In this document: positions 48,255-60,238 of the stretch, in pieces | Layout of the letters: every line of letters begins with the position of its first letter | Position numbering within the stretch: position 1 is the stretch's first letter | Assembly (NCBI GenBank): GCA_050084985.1 | Contig: JBITNC010000002.1 | Span: forward strand, 1,488,001 to 1,552,000 | Source: Nageia nagi | Lineage: Eukaryota; Pinophyta | Length of the DNA: 64,000 nt | Reading direction: 5' to 3' | The notes under the pieces: generated by a model | Seen by the model: the letters and a program-made list of their open reading frames with translations, nothing else | The model's database searches: none | Told to the model about the DNA's origin: nothing | Made by a program: the position numbers and the translations under genes

Positions 48255-48479
48255 TGTAGGCCCTTAGTACCTGATGTTGCAAACTTTTGGTAGGTATTTG
48301 ACTCTGATGAGCATATTATCAACTTCTTGGTAAATGAAGTAATGGATCACATTTTTGGTACTCAAGAAATACCTAATTATTTCCAACCATTAGATGTCAT
48401 TCAACTTACAAATAATGTAATACCAAAAGGATTGCTCTTTTTTGAAAGACTATTTGATTCAAGAGATGTCCTATAGGTC

Positions 48480-49445
48480 AAATATTCGATCATCTTGAAG
48501 GAGAATTATGTTGAAATGGAGGTAGAGCTTAGTAAATTCATAAAAGTTGGTTTAGAATGTTCTGGTGAAGAAAAGGCTGCTATGTCTTAGATTTATTATG
48601 AGTTTTTCTAGATGATTACTTGGACTTATGATGATCTTAAGATATATGACAAAGACATCATCTAACATATGGTTGAACTTGAGCCAGATGCTAAATCATA
48701 TAGGTAAAAGTAAAGACCCGTAAATCCAAAAATAAAAGAAGCTATGAAATAGGACTTAATCAAACTCCTTGATTCAAAAATCATTTATCCTATTAAGCAT
48801 TCTTCTTGGGTTGCAAATTTAGTTCTTGTAAGAAAGAAAAATGGAGAAATCAGACTCTGCATTGATTTTAGAAATTTGAATAAAGTGTCTCTGAAAGATA
48901 ATTATCCTCTCCCACCTATGGAACATATCTTGCACACAGTAGCCAGAGCTTGTTATTTTTCAATGATAGATTATTACTTAGGATTTAATCAGATTTGGGT
49001 GAAGGATGAAAATCAGTTCAAGATAGCATTTATGACTAAATGAAGCACATTTTCTTTTCAAAGGATGCCATTTGATCTTTCTAATGTAAGAGCTACTTTT
49101 TAAAGAGCCATGGATCATGCATTTATTGAGCTAATAAATAATATCATATTGATTTATCTAGATGATATCACTATCTTCTCTAGAAGTAGAAGTGATCACT
49201 TGGAACATCTAAGATTAGTCTTTAAAAAATGCATGAAGTTTAGCATTTTAATCAACCCAAAAAAGCTAGTTTTTATGGTTAACCAAGGAAAGCTAGTTGG
49301 CCACATTATCTCAAAAGAGGGGCTAGCAATTGATCTAGATAGAGTAAAAGCTATAGAGGCATTGCCACTTCCCTTTAATAATAAGACCTTACAGCCATTC
49401 CTTGGTCAAATCAATTTTATCAAAAATTTATTAATAATTTTTTAA
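48480..49445 (+). pseudogene. Gypsy reverse transcriptase
   Basis: Broken frames give KHSSWVANLVLVRKKNGEIR, CIDFRNLNKVSLKDNYPLPP, GFNQIWVKDENQFKIAF, then 49110-49445 with the catalytic IIYLDDITIFSR type box (IILIYLDDITIFS) and LDRVKAIEALPLP. Y-L-D-D is intact. At least four stops interrupt it, one at FMTK-stop (49040). Confidence 0.88.
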
Positions 49446-49990
49446 AAATTATATCTCTAATCACTTCAATGCTAAAGAAAGATGTATTTTTTTGTTCTTA
49501 TGAAGCAAAAGTAGCCTTCAAAGAGATAAAAAAAGCTATAACAGAAGCTCTTGTGCTTAAAAACCCTAATATGTTAAAAGATTTCATCATGTATGCACAT
49601 GGAGCAAATAAGAGCATTGCTATAATTCTTGCGTAGAAGGATGATAATAATGAAGAGCACTTGATTGCCTTTCATAGTCAAACACTGCATGAACATCAAC
49701 AAAGGTACTCATTTATTAAAAAGTAAGTGTTTTCCATTATGAAAGGACTTAAAAAGTTCAAGCATTATGTCTTCCATAATAGAATCCTTATATATACTAT
49801 TCATCCAGATGTAAAAACTTATATTATACAAGGAGATCTAGGTGAAGGAAGAGCTAATTGGATTACTAAGATAATGGAATATGATATAGTGATTAAGCCA
49901 ACCAAGTTGATCAGAGACAGGGATGAGACTATGGTTTAAGCTTCACATATTATTACTCTTCTAGAGGATGAATAACAACTTAATCAAGAA
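49446..49990 (+). pseudogene. Gypsy RNase H following the RT
   Basis: LVLKNPNMLKDFIMYAHGAN-like sequence and FHSQTLHEHQQRYSF (about 49670-49715) lead into 49727-49939 (MKGLKKFKHYVFHNRILIYT, IMEYDIVIKPTKLIRDRDE), the C-terminal RNase H region of gypsy elements. Degenerate. Confidence 0.75.
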
Positions 49991-49999
49991 AGTGATTGG

Positions 50000-51235
50000 A
50001 TTAAGCAAATTACTATTTCTTTTCAAATAGGTAAGTGCCATGAAGCTCTAGATAGATTTCAAAAAAGGAGGTTTAGGTTGCATGCCCTTAAATTTATTAT
50101 GATGGATGATCACTTGTATAGAAATTTTTTTGATCAAACCCTTCTCAAATGTGTGATTGAAGATGAATCCCAAAGAATATTACATGAATTTCATTATGAA
50201 TTCTTTGACTGGCATTATAGTGGACCTACTATAGCAACAAAGGTGTTACAAGCAAGATATTATTGGCCCACTATATTTCAAGATTAATTTAAGATTGCAC
50301 AGGAATGTGATAAATGCAACAGATTTATGGGAAAGAGAAGATAAGTTGCTATGCCGCTTAGACTTGTGGTGGTTGAAGAGCCCTTTCAATAGTGGGGTAT
50401 GGAATTTATTGGTGTCATAAACCCAAATTATTTAGTAGGCCATAAATTTATTTTAACTACAATAGATTATTTCACTAGATGGTCAAAGGCTATACCATGC
50501 AAAAATTTAGATCAAGAAGTGATAATAGAAATGATTAAAAGAATAATCACTTGCTTTCAAATCCCATAAACTATAGTGTCAGATAATGGTTTGACATCTA
50601 CTAGAGGCAATCTATCAAGCTTTATAGCTCAATATAGAATCTACTAGTTATTCTCTTCAAACTATTACCCATAAGGTAAAAGGTTAGTTGAATCAACTAA
50701 TAAAAATCTAACTCGAATCATCAAAAGAACAATTGAAGGGAATCCCAGATAGTGGCATACACAATTGGGCTATGCATTATGGGCTGATAGAATTAGTTAT
50801 GCATTGGTATATGGCCCAAAAGGCCAGTATTGCTAGTACAAATGGAGTTACTAGCATTAAAAATCCTACAAGAAATGAAATATCATGACTTTCAGCCATT
50901 ACAGTCTAGATATAATCAACTCCTAAAATTAGAGGAAGGTCAAAACAAAGCATATGAATCATTCCAAAATCACCAGCACATTGTCAAGAGGTGGTTTGAT
51001 AAGAAAAAGTCTTCCTGGGTGAAGTTTGAACTGGGCAATATTGTCATCAAATGGGATGAGGAAAGAGCAAAACCTGAAAGACACCAAAAATTTAACTCTC
51101 TTTGGAGCAGGCCTTATGTCATTACCTAGGCCATGCAAAATAATGCATTCAAGTTACAAGATGTTACCGAGTCTCAAGAATTACCTATTCCCATCAACAG
51201 GATCTATTTAAAATATTACTAGGTGATGAGGTAAA
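50000..51235 (+). pseudogene. Gypsy integrase
   Basis: H-H-C-C zinc region: ILHEFHYEFFDWHYSGPT (50170-50225) and CDKCNRFMGKR (50310-50340). The core has TTIDYFTRWSKAI, VSDNGL and VESTNKNL, carrying D, D, E. The C-terminal frame 50830-51129 has the extended ELLALKILQ ... RWFDKKKSSWVKFELGNIVI ... FNSLWSRPYVIT pattern of Tat integrases. Several stops; no frame is whole. Confidence 0.88.
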
Positions 51236-54200
51236 CTTGCATTCCCTGCAAGACATTGTATAGTATAAATATTGTAAATATTTATTTCAAAAAAAAATTA
51301 TTGTTGCATAGTTTTTGAAAAAGTAAATAGTCTTTAATGATCAAATTTAATTTAGTATTATTAGGAGTTAATGTTAGCATACTACCTAGCTGTCAACTTT
51401 AATTTAGCTTAGTTAAGAGTTATTGTTGACATGTTGCCTAGCTATCACTAAATTAAACAACATTTAAGAAAATATTTTCTTAGATTTCATGAACCATCAT
51501 ACAAGTACAATAAATTAAATCTGGTGTGCTTTGAATTTATTAATCCATCCTATGCCATCTCAATCCATACAGTGCGTGGGTCTCAAGATCCTCAAGAAGT
51601 AATTACCATTAATGGAAATCTTGTCAAGCTTGAACAAATAAAACTCCTCCCATACTTTATAGTTTGACACTTAGCTAATTTTGAGCACTCAAGTTTTAGA
51701 GCATTCAGAGCTAAGAGAATTCAAATTTGAGTTATATTGAGAAAGATAGAAGTTGCAAGACTTCCCATTACACAAACTATAATTTTTATTGATTACTAGA
51801 GGTTCAAAGAAAGGTGATAATAACATGGTAACCTCTCAATCATCCTTTACAGATGAAGTGGAACAAATCAACACTGACCTACTCTCTCTATAAGAAGAAT
51901 ATCTCTAGAATGAACTAGGAGTGAATTGGATTTAAATGGGAGTAATCATTCACATGGATACATGGAGAGTCAACCCTAGTCATGTTCTGTTGAAGTGTAA
52001 CACACCCGAAGTGAGTAGAAAAGGAAAATCTCTTGTTCATTTTAAAAGAGATGTTATGATTGATCAAGGTTTGGCATATTATGTGCCGTATGAATCCTTC
52101 ACCTACCCTGAGCTCTTATACTCCCTAACATACAGGCATCATCAAAGGGGTACAAAATTGGTATACTGAAGAAGGAGATGCTTCTATGCCAGTATTTGAA
52201 GCCATGCTAGATTACTTTATTGACTCCATTGTCCAAGCATTTTCTATTCCAATAGATTGGATATTTCATGTTAAAAAAAAATTGATTTGAAAAAGGAAAA
52301 GCATGACTTTTACATCAATCAAGATGAAATGCTGAGTTGGATTAGTGGGAGATACTAGATTAGCAGGAAAGCAAAACTCTTATCAAGCTATCAAATAGCT
52401 CTTTTTGAAAGAAGGAAAGATAGAGAAGTGCTGCAAGTACTTTCAATCATTCTAAGAAAGAAGATCCAGTTAGAAGCAGACAAAGCCATGTTGTGCATGG
52501 CCTATAATATCTCAAAAACCCATGTCTGCTATGATTTCCCAACTTTCATAACCAGAGAAATTAAGAGATGTTTATTCAAAATAGAAAAATCAAATTTTAG
52601 ACATTATTCCTATATCTGGTGGCTTTTTATCCATCAAAATTTGGACAAACTTATAGAGGCAAGGCTCCCAATTGAGCCAACTAGTTCCAATGTGCGATGG
52701 TGCCAATTGACCTGATGGTGCCAGTTTTGACCAAGTTGCATAGATTCTACTACAAGTTTATGGACAAGTTCTATGCAATTATAATAAAAATTTTGATTGA
52801 AAAACTCCCTAATATGATATGTAAAAGCATAATAAGGGAGCTACAAAGCAGAAATAAAATCGATGAATGGTACTTATTGAAAAACTACACCGTAATAATA
52901 AGGTATGAGTATTTTGAAAAACCCTTCTTTTTGCCTAAATATGTTACCCCCCAATTGTATTCAATAGAGATGGGTAGGCAAATTTGTGCTATAGAGAGTA
53001 AATATGGGGCTGGGGGCAATTTCAAGTCTATTGTAAATATACCAGCATATATTGAGAATTTTACTTTATTAGAGATATGATGTACAGATAGTATTACCCA
53101 ATTCATTGTACAAAATTTCAAATTAGATAAGGTGGGAACTACATGGATGTATGACCTATCAAAGGAAATGACTCAATTAATAAAGACTAATAAGAAATGT
53201 CCAACATTCATCCATGATAGTAGACCCCATATTGAGTATTTTGTAAATAAAATAAAGCAGGAGGTAGAATTGTACCTAGATTGGAAATTTGTATTTCTAA
53301 ATAAAGTTTGGATGGCTTTGCAAGGAATAAGAAAGTATATAAATTGGAATAATAAGAGGTAATATTTTATCCTCAACCTATAGGTCCTCACTCAATTAGC
53401 ATATCTTGGATGGGGTCCCAATAAAATTCATTATTTTACAAGATTCAGATTTGAATACACCACAAAAATTCACCACATTGAAGGTGAATTGCTTGAAAAA
53501 TTTAAATATGATAAATATTAGGAGGTAGAGTATTCTAAAGATCCTCCGATAGAGTTGGGATAGCCTCCTCCTCATTTTCATGAGAAACCTACTATAAAGG
53601 AGAAGATAATGCAAGTAGAATAAACATTTGGAATGATTTGAGTCCCAAAGAAGGGACAAGAAGATCCTTTAGACACCACTACTTCTTCCTGGGAACCTTC
53701 TCCTAAGAAGAAAAGAAAAATTCAAACTCTTGCTCAAAAAGAGCAGACATTAGAGAAGGAGCAAAAGCCCATTAAAAGGCCTTGAACAACTACAACAAGG
53801 TCATAATCACAAATGACTATACCTTCACCTTTAGAGGCAATGAAAGAAGTTCCAAAGGTGGTCATATAAGAAGCAAAAATTTTTGATCTTGAAGAGTTCA
53901 AAGAGCCACAAGATACAAAAGCTGGTGGTGCAGGATAAGCCTAGGAATAATAGCAAGAAGAAACCTTAATACAGGGACAAAGCTAGATGCAACAAAGTGG
54001 GGAAAGTGTACCTAAGGTTGAAAAGATAGTAACAAGGGCACTTGGAGGAGGATTAAGAGATGATGATGAATTTAAAAAGGACTCTAGCCCAATGGATAAG
54101 CCTGAAGAACAAGGTGAGGTAATGGAAGAGGCCAAACCTGAACCAGAAGTCTAGTAGTTAACTCCTCTCTAGCAATCCCAACCAATTTAGCAAACTAAGA

Positions 54201-55635
54201 CACCTATTGCAGGTGAAATTATTCCTGCTCATTCTTTTATTCCTATTACCTCACAAGAGGAAATTATATCTATTTTTTCTACATAAATTATAGAGCCCAT
54301 TGATTGCACAACTTTAATAAATAAATCTCCTATGCTCCTTGAGCAATATTCAAGAATTTTGAGCAAAGTAATAGAGATGGGAGATATGAAAATTGCTTAG
54401 ATGCCTTTCAAAGAAGGGCATCTAGAGCTAACTCCCATGGCTATAATAAATGTAAATATGCAAAGTGCACTAGCTATTGATCAGTCTAGGTTTCTAGTGA
54501 ACACTTCAATGGTAGCTAGAAAGAGTCTTCAGTCAATGGAGACTAAAATAGAAAAATTTGAATAAGAAGATTGATCAATATAAGAAGGACTACTCCCTTA
54601 AGGATAAGACAATAGCTGGGTTGTAGAAAAAGAATAAAGATTTGATTATAAAGCTTGACAAGCAAAAAATAGAATTTGATAAGAGCATGGTGACTTCAAA
54701 AGATGAGCTAGACACTATGAACCAAGTAATAGAATAACTCAAAGCTCAGGCTACAGTTGTGGGTGCTCAAAAAATAAAATAGATTGAGGTCAAGATGCAG
54801 ATAGTCAGTACAGTAAATAAAGTTCTATCAAAAGATAATGCAAAGTTGTTACTACTAATGAAGAATTTTAGAAAATCCTTGGTAGAACAAGTTGATGATA
54901 GAATGATAACATTATCTCACTTGCATCTACTCAATAAGGAAGCTATATAGGCCATTAAATAATTTCATGCTCAAAGTGCTCTTCATAATCTAGCTCTAGA
55001 TATACCTAAAAAGGTTTTAAAAAGGATGCAAGTTTGATTAAGAATAGTGATTGAAAAGGAGTTTGCCATAGTTTCCTCCAAGTCAAAATAGTCATATCAA
55101 AAAAGAATCCAAGAAATTTGTGATCTTTAGAATTTAGCATTCAATATGGATATAAATAAACACCAGCTCATAACAAAGTTGGGATTTGTTAACAAATTTT
55201 TTAATTCTTTAGTTGAAATAAAAGTACCCAAAATATGGGAAGGATAGAATATATAGGATAGTGCTTCTAATTGGATAGCCAATACCATTCAATTTTTGAA
55301 GTAATCTTTTTCTAAGATATAAATCTCAGATCTATAGCAAATAAATGAGTTGGCTTAGGAAGCCATTGGAAAATTTTTACATGCTGAAAAGCTAAGTGAT
55401 GTCTTGGAAGGGTTCAAAGTAGATACTGAGAAGATTAAGGTATCCCTCATATTCTCACAACTTGATTATAAAGAATTATGTGAATGAAAAAAAAGGATGT
55501 AGGCATTCCTCCCTCTAGACATGATGGTATCAATTGAGATTGCAACTAGATCCACTTCTTAGTAAGCTACTAGAAACAATAATTGATGGATTCTTTTCTC
55601 TAGTAGGAAAAGACCCCAAAGAGTCATCAAAAGAT
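51236..55635 (+). pseudogene. Extra ORF region downstream of gypsy integrase
   Basis: About 4.4 kb between integrase and 3' LTR that is still partly open in plus-strand frames: 51936-52169 (HFKRDVMIDQGLAYYVPYES), 52428-52715, 52697-53080 and 53132-53362. A Glu/Lys/Pro-rich charged part (about 53600-54200) and a coiled-coil-like part follow (about 54400-55480, for example IIKLDKQKIEFDKSMVTSKD). I recognise no domain. It could be an env-position ORF, a captured host gene or an accessory protein of this lineage. Decayed. Confidence 0.55.
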
Positions 55636-57684
55636 TGTATTCTTCTAAAATAACACTTAAAATTTGGGTAATTCTAATATTCTTCATTCTTTATTATTTC
55701 ATTCTTTAGTACCTGATAGCTGCATATATAAGAGTACCTGGGGGGAACACTATTCTTTTAGAGTCCTCATGACTTGTAAGATTTTTGTATAAATTCTTCT
55801 CCTCTTCTTATTGCTTTTCCTTAAACTATCGAGAGTCATTTTTTTAGTAAATAAAGTCACTCAAGAGTTTTTTCATTCTTTAGTACCCAAGAATTATGTA
55901 AATAAGGTTGTATGAGAGTTATGTCATTGAGACTTGTGTCAATTTTGTATTCTTTTATTCTTTAATAATCAATAGTTGAAAGTCCTTGAAAATCATGTCA
56001 TCTTTTCCAAGTATGCTCAAGAAGTCATGTATATAAAAGTTCTTGGAGTCATATTTATTATCTTAGAGTTTTTAGAAATTATTGGCATAAATGTCCAAAA
56101 CTTGTACATATTCAAAGTTCCATTTTTGAAGAATATCAATCGAGCTTGATGATTTTGAAGGATGATGTCATAATTTTTTTATCAAAATTATTGAGCCCTA
56201 GAATAGATAGTAGCGAGTGTAGATTCTTGAAGAATATAAACAAAGCTTGATGATTTCAGAAGGTGACATCACATTTTTTTTATGAAAATCAATAGCTCTT
56301 AGAAGAAACTAGATCATCAATAGAGCTCAGGGATTTTGAAAGATGATGTCATAAATTTTGGCTAAAATCAATGGGTTTCAGTTGAATCAAAATATGGGTT
56401 TCAGTTGAATCAAAATATAAATAGTACCCAAGGATTTTAGAAGGTGATTCACATTTTTTTAATGAAAATCAGCAGGTCCTAAAAGAAACTAGATCATCAA
56501 CAAAGCATAGGGATTTTGAAGGATGACATCATAAATTTTAGCTAAAATCAGTGGGTCCCAGAAGAACCAGATCATCAACAAAGCCTGAAAGAAGAACATA
56601 GAGCCCGCCAAGCAAGTAAAAGAGTAGTGCATGAGAAAGAACACTCGGGGTGCACTTCATCTTAAGTGTTTGACCATCGAGGCATTGTTAATGTGTCAAC
56701 ACCAACTCATTTCCACATAAAAATGGTAATTCTTCTCGATCCAAGTAAACATGATGTCTATGAACCATCATTACTCTAATTACTGACATCCATAGTAGAG
56801 ATCATAAAGATTACAAAAAAGCAGATGGAGGCTAATAAAGCATACAACCAAATTGTACCAATCAATGTGCAATCAAATAACTGCTCAATTAGCTACAATG
56901 CTACCTTCAATCAATAATAATGTAATATTCAATCAACTACAAGATTAAGGAAGTAGTTAATGACATGTCAGAAGGATTGCAAGTCTATGAACATGGTCGA
57001 CCAAAAGTTGTACCTAGATGATTTAGATAGTTATGTTGATTAGTACTTGTTCATTGTATAATCTAGCACAATTGTAGCATTTATGTAAATAGTGTTGTTG
57101 TAGTTATTTCATTCAATGCTAGTAGTAATGTACATTAATGAGATCCAACCACCAAAAAGAGAGGGAAGTTGTATAAATAGCTAGTTTTTAGAAATTAAGA
57201 AGGTCGAACATTTTAGCAAATTTACTCTAATATGTAAAAGCAATTCACATATGATAACGTAAATAGAAAATGGTTTGCCTTCTTACAACAAAATGGCTAT
57301 TATTGCTTTTATGAATGTTATGTGTGGAATGTTTTCTTCAAATTATGGTTGTGTCTTATGATTGTGAGACCCTAAGTGTGAGATAGTCTATTATTCTTAT
57401 TCTTGGCTATGGATTGCTACCTGTGCTGCAATGCTCAGGTTGTAAATTTTCTATTTTAGTTATTTATTTACTTATCTCTTTCCTATAAGTCTTTATCATT
57501 TTATTCCTTTCTTATTACTTTTGACCTTAAATATAGATAGGAACTGGTCTATAAATCGAAGATTGAGTAGAAAACCAACACGAGCGCATCCCCACCACTT
57601 TTGCTCTTTCAAGGAACCTACCATTGCAAGAAGTGGAGAACATGACTAGACCAAACCCTTGAGGTTATGCTATATCAATCAACA
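55636..57684 (+). repeat. 3' LTR of the gypsy element
   Basis: Begins TGTATTCTTCTAAAATAACA and ends AATCAACA. Same internal repeats as the 5' LTR (56130-56590), including a local duplication gggtttcagttgaatcaaaat near 56365-56415. Confidence 0.88.
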
Positions 57685-57689
57685 ATAAT

Positions 57690-58073
57690 GTTTCATGCAT
57701 CTACATGATATTACCAATCTTTTTTGTAAAAGTAATGGAACCTCTATCAATAATACTAAATTGATTATTATTATCACCAAACTTGAATTAGCCGATGAAT
57801 TTCTCCTTAAGGTTGACAAATAAGCTCTTATTTTTAGTCATATAATTGGAACAACCACTGTCTAGGTAACAAATTTGATCATAAATCTCTTCAAAGTTAT
57901 TGTGAATAAAAAACAAATTGACTTCCCCAAAATCTTCAATGAAGTTGGCTTTTTGTTATTTTTATTTCTTGAGATATTATTATTTCATGTTGCCATCCTT
58001 TCTATAGAAATCAAAATGATGTGAGTCTAAGCTTTGGATGGCATTAGTTGATTAGTATTCTAATAGGCCTCTT
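57690..58073 (-). pseudogene. Copia protease remnant, minus strand
   Basis: The minus strand reads DQICYLDSGCSNYMTKNKSL (about 57870-57810; D-S-G intact) and KFGDNNNQFSIIDRGSI (about 57780-57740), the copia protease pattern. Upstream of it comes a gag/nucleocapsid tail. It is bounded on the left by the gypsy 3' LTR and on the right by the SIRE-like LTR. No continuation is recognised left of the gypsy element. Confidence 0.75.
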
Positions 58074-60174
58074 TGTTGAGCATGTGTGATTGTCATTGTT
58101 GTCAACACGTGGTTTTGGTAAAGACCAGGTTCCGAAGGTGATGAGGTCAGCAAGGAGAATTGAAAAGCCGAGGTTAGTAAATTAAGCGTTCCGGAATGAA
58201 ATGATAAAAGCTCAGTTGTAAAAAAATCGGGTTTTGGAGAAAGTGAGTAGAGCATTCCGAAAGCATGAAGATGACATCACGGGGAGAACAACGTTCACAT
58301 TTTTGAATGAAACTAGGTCCTGAAGATGATGAGGTCAGCAAGGAGCGATCAAATAGCTGACACCAATGAGTAAAACATTCTAGAGGGAAGAGATGACATC
58401 ACGGGAAGAACGATGTTCACATTTTTGAATGAAATCAGGTTCTGGAGATGATGAGGTCAGTAAGGGGTGATTAAAAAGGCTAGAGTCAGTAGATTAAGCA
58501 TTTCGAAATGAAATGATAAAAGCTTAGTTGTGAAAAAATTAGGTTCCGAAGAAAGTGAGTAGAGCATTCCGGAAGCATGAAGATGACGTCATGGGGAGAA
58601 CAACGTTCACATTTTTGAATGAAACTGGGTCTCGGAGATGATGAGGCTAGCAAGGAGTGATCAAATAATTGGAGCTAGTGAGTAAAACATTCTGGAATGT
58701 AGAGATGAGAATAGCAAAGAGAGATCAAATAGCCGGAGCCAGTAAATAGAATATCTCAGAAGTGACAAGGATAGCAAGAAGTTAGATCACAGTCTATTGA
58801 GCATGTGTGATTGTCATTGTTGTTAACACATGGTTTTGGCTGTGTCTTCATGCAATAGTATGGAAGTAGTATGATGGTTCATTTACAATCCTGTTTGCCC
58901 CTTTTCGAAACCCCCTCAAGGAGACATCTTTAAGTTTCTTTTTTCCAGAAATGACATCAGCACGGACATTGTGGGAAGCATTTTACTCTACTTCTGGAGT
59001 CCAGAGAAGATGACATTAGTAGTTAGTGTTGAAAAGTCCGAAAGGCCACGCAGATACCTTAGAACTCTCTTTCAGAGTCTGGAGATGATAACATCATGGT
59101 GTATACAATAAACATCCGGTAAGCTAGTCAATCTCTAGGTTATAGAAAGAGACTTCGGACATCGCGGGAAGTGTTTTACTCTACTTCTGGAGTCCAGAGA
59201 AGATGATGTTAGCAGTTGGTGTTGAAAAGTCTGGAAGGCCACGTAGATACCTTGGAACTCTCTTCCAGAGTTCGGAGATGATGACATCATGGTGTATACA
59301 ATAAACATCTAGTAAGCTAGTCAATCTCTAGGCTATAGAAAGAGACTCCAGAACTAAATAATTAGATACTGTCAAATCTTCGAAATCAATGGAGAAAGAG
59401 CTATACTTATCTGAACAACTCCATTTGAGCAATAGGAGCATTCGTCAGTTACAACAGTTGCAGTCTCAGATAGTGAACTCTCTTAGTGCAGGAGCAGTTA
59501 CAAATAAAGATTTCTTTTCAGTTTGTTTTTGATAACGTGTTATGATAGGAACAGTTTCTTGGGGGGTTTTCTTGATGTGTAACGGTTATTGTAGGAATGA
59601 ATGTGAAGAGTGTATTGTAGATTGAGTGAAAACTGGCAAGTAGAGCAGTGTGGTACAGGTGGTAATAGTGTGGAAGAGGGGAGTATCAGGAGTATGTGAA
59701 GTGAGCAAATGAATATGCAGATAGTATAGTGATTGTTTAACTGTGTTACTTTGGAGCTGTGTGTAGAGATCAAACAATGAGCATTAGAGCTAGACCATTG
59801 AGGGTCTTCTAGAACTATATTCTTTCCTCCTTTTTGAATGTTGTATCAAGTGGGTGCTTGATAGCTGGAATTGGTGCTCCAAGCAGTAGGTGCTGCTATT
59901 TTTAAAGTGGTAGTTGGTGCTACCCTTCACAGTTGGTGCTATGAATCTGTAAGCTTTCTTTAATGACTAGATTTGGATTGGAGTCCAAGCAGTCATTTTC
60001 GAGGATGTAGCTAATCTGGTGAACCTCGTTATATCTGGTGTTGTGTGATGTACTTGGTGTGCTTGCTCAATTTTCTCTGGCTTTTAATCTATCTTTATTT
60101 AAGAAGGTTAAATTGATTAATTTTTTTTATACACTGATTCACCCCCCCCTCTCAGTGTCACTCGAAGTCCAACA
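58074..60174 (+). repeat. Probable 5' LTR of the SIRE-like element
   Basis: Begins TGTTGAGCATGTGTGATTG and ends GAAGTCCAACA next to the PBS. Internal structure: a ~310-bp higher-order unit (58140-58449, 58450-about 58720), each with a 188- and a 122-bp subunit headed by gatgaggtcagcaagga, and a 195-bp tandem duplication (58963-59157, 59158-59352). The first ~42 bp recur at 58797-58838, so the true LTR start could instead lie there. Confidence 0.7.
58963..59352 (+). repeat. 195-bp tandem duplication inside the LTR
   Basis: Two copies, 58963-59157 and 59158-59352; shared words include ttttactctacttctggagt and tggtgtatacaataaacatc. Confidence 0.88.
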
Positions 60175-60176
60175 AT

Positions 60177-60189
60177 TGGTATTAGAGCC
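60177..60189 (+). promoter_or_regulatory. Primer-binding site of the SIRE-like element
   Basis: TGGTATTAGAGCC, two bases after the LTR end; one C-to-T change from TGGTATCAGAGCC. Confidence 0.9.
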
Positions 60190-60238
60190 AGGTTCCTACT
60201 TAGGCTATAATAGCTAAGGAGATCCTGGTAGTGGCACT

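Larger units (their letters stand above)
43108..57684 (+). mobile_element. Gypsy (Tat-like) LTR retrotransposon, 14.6 kb
   Basis: LTRs 43108-45147 and 55636-57684 (about 2.04 kb each) flank a 10.5-kb coding region in the same orientation. Candidate target duplication AAAAT (43103-43107) and ATAAT (57685-57689), one mismatch. A weak PBS-like TGGCATGCTCGATGGGA follows the 5' LTR at 45165-45181 and resembles the TGGCGCC type of Tat elements. Domain order: gag, protease, RNase H-like, RT, RNase H, integrase, then a long extra ORF. All parts are full of stops. LTR divergence is clearly higher than in the inner copia element. Inserted at or near the end of LINE-C. Confidence 0.9.

Noticed and set aside
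58140-58720. Regularly spaced repeats as a CRISPR array
   Set aside because: Units are long, imperfect and lie in a plant LTR; there are no short identical repeats with unique spacers.
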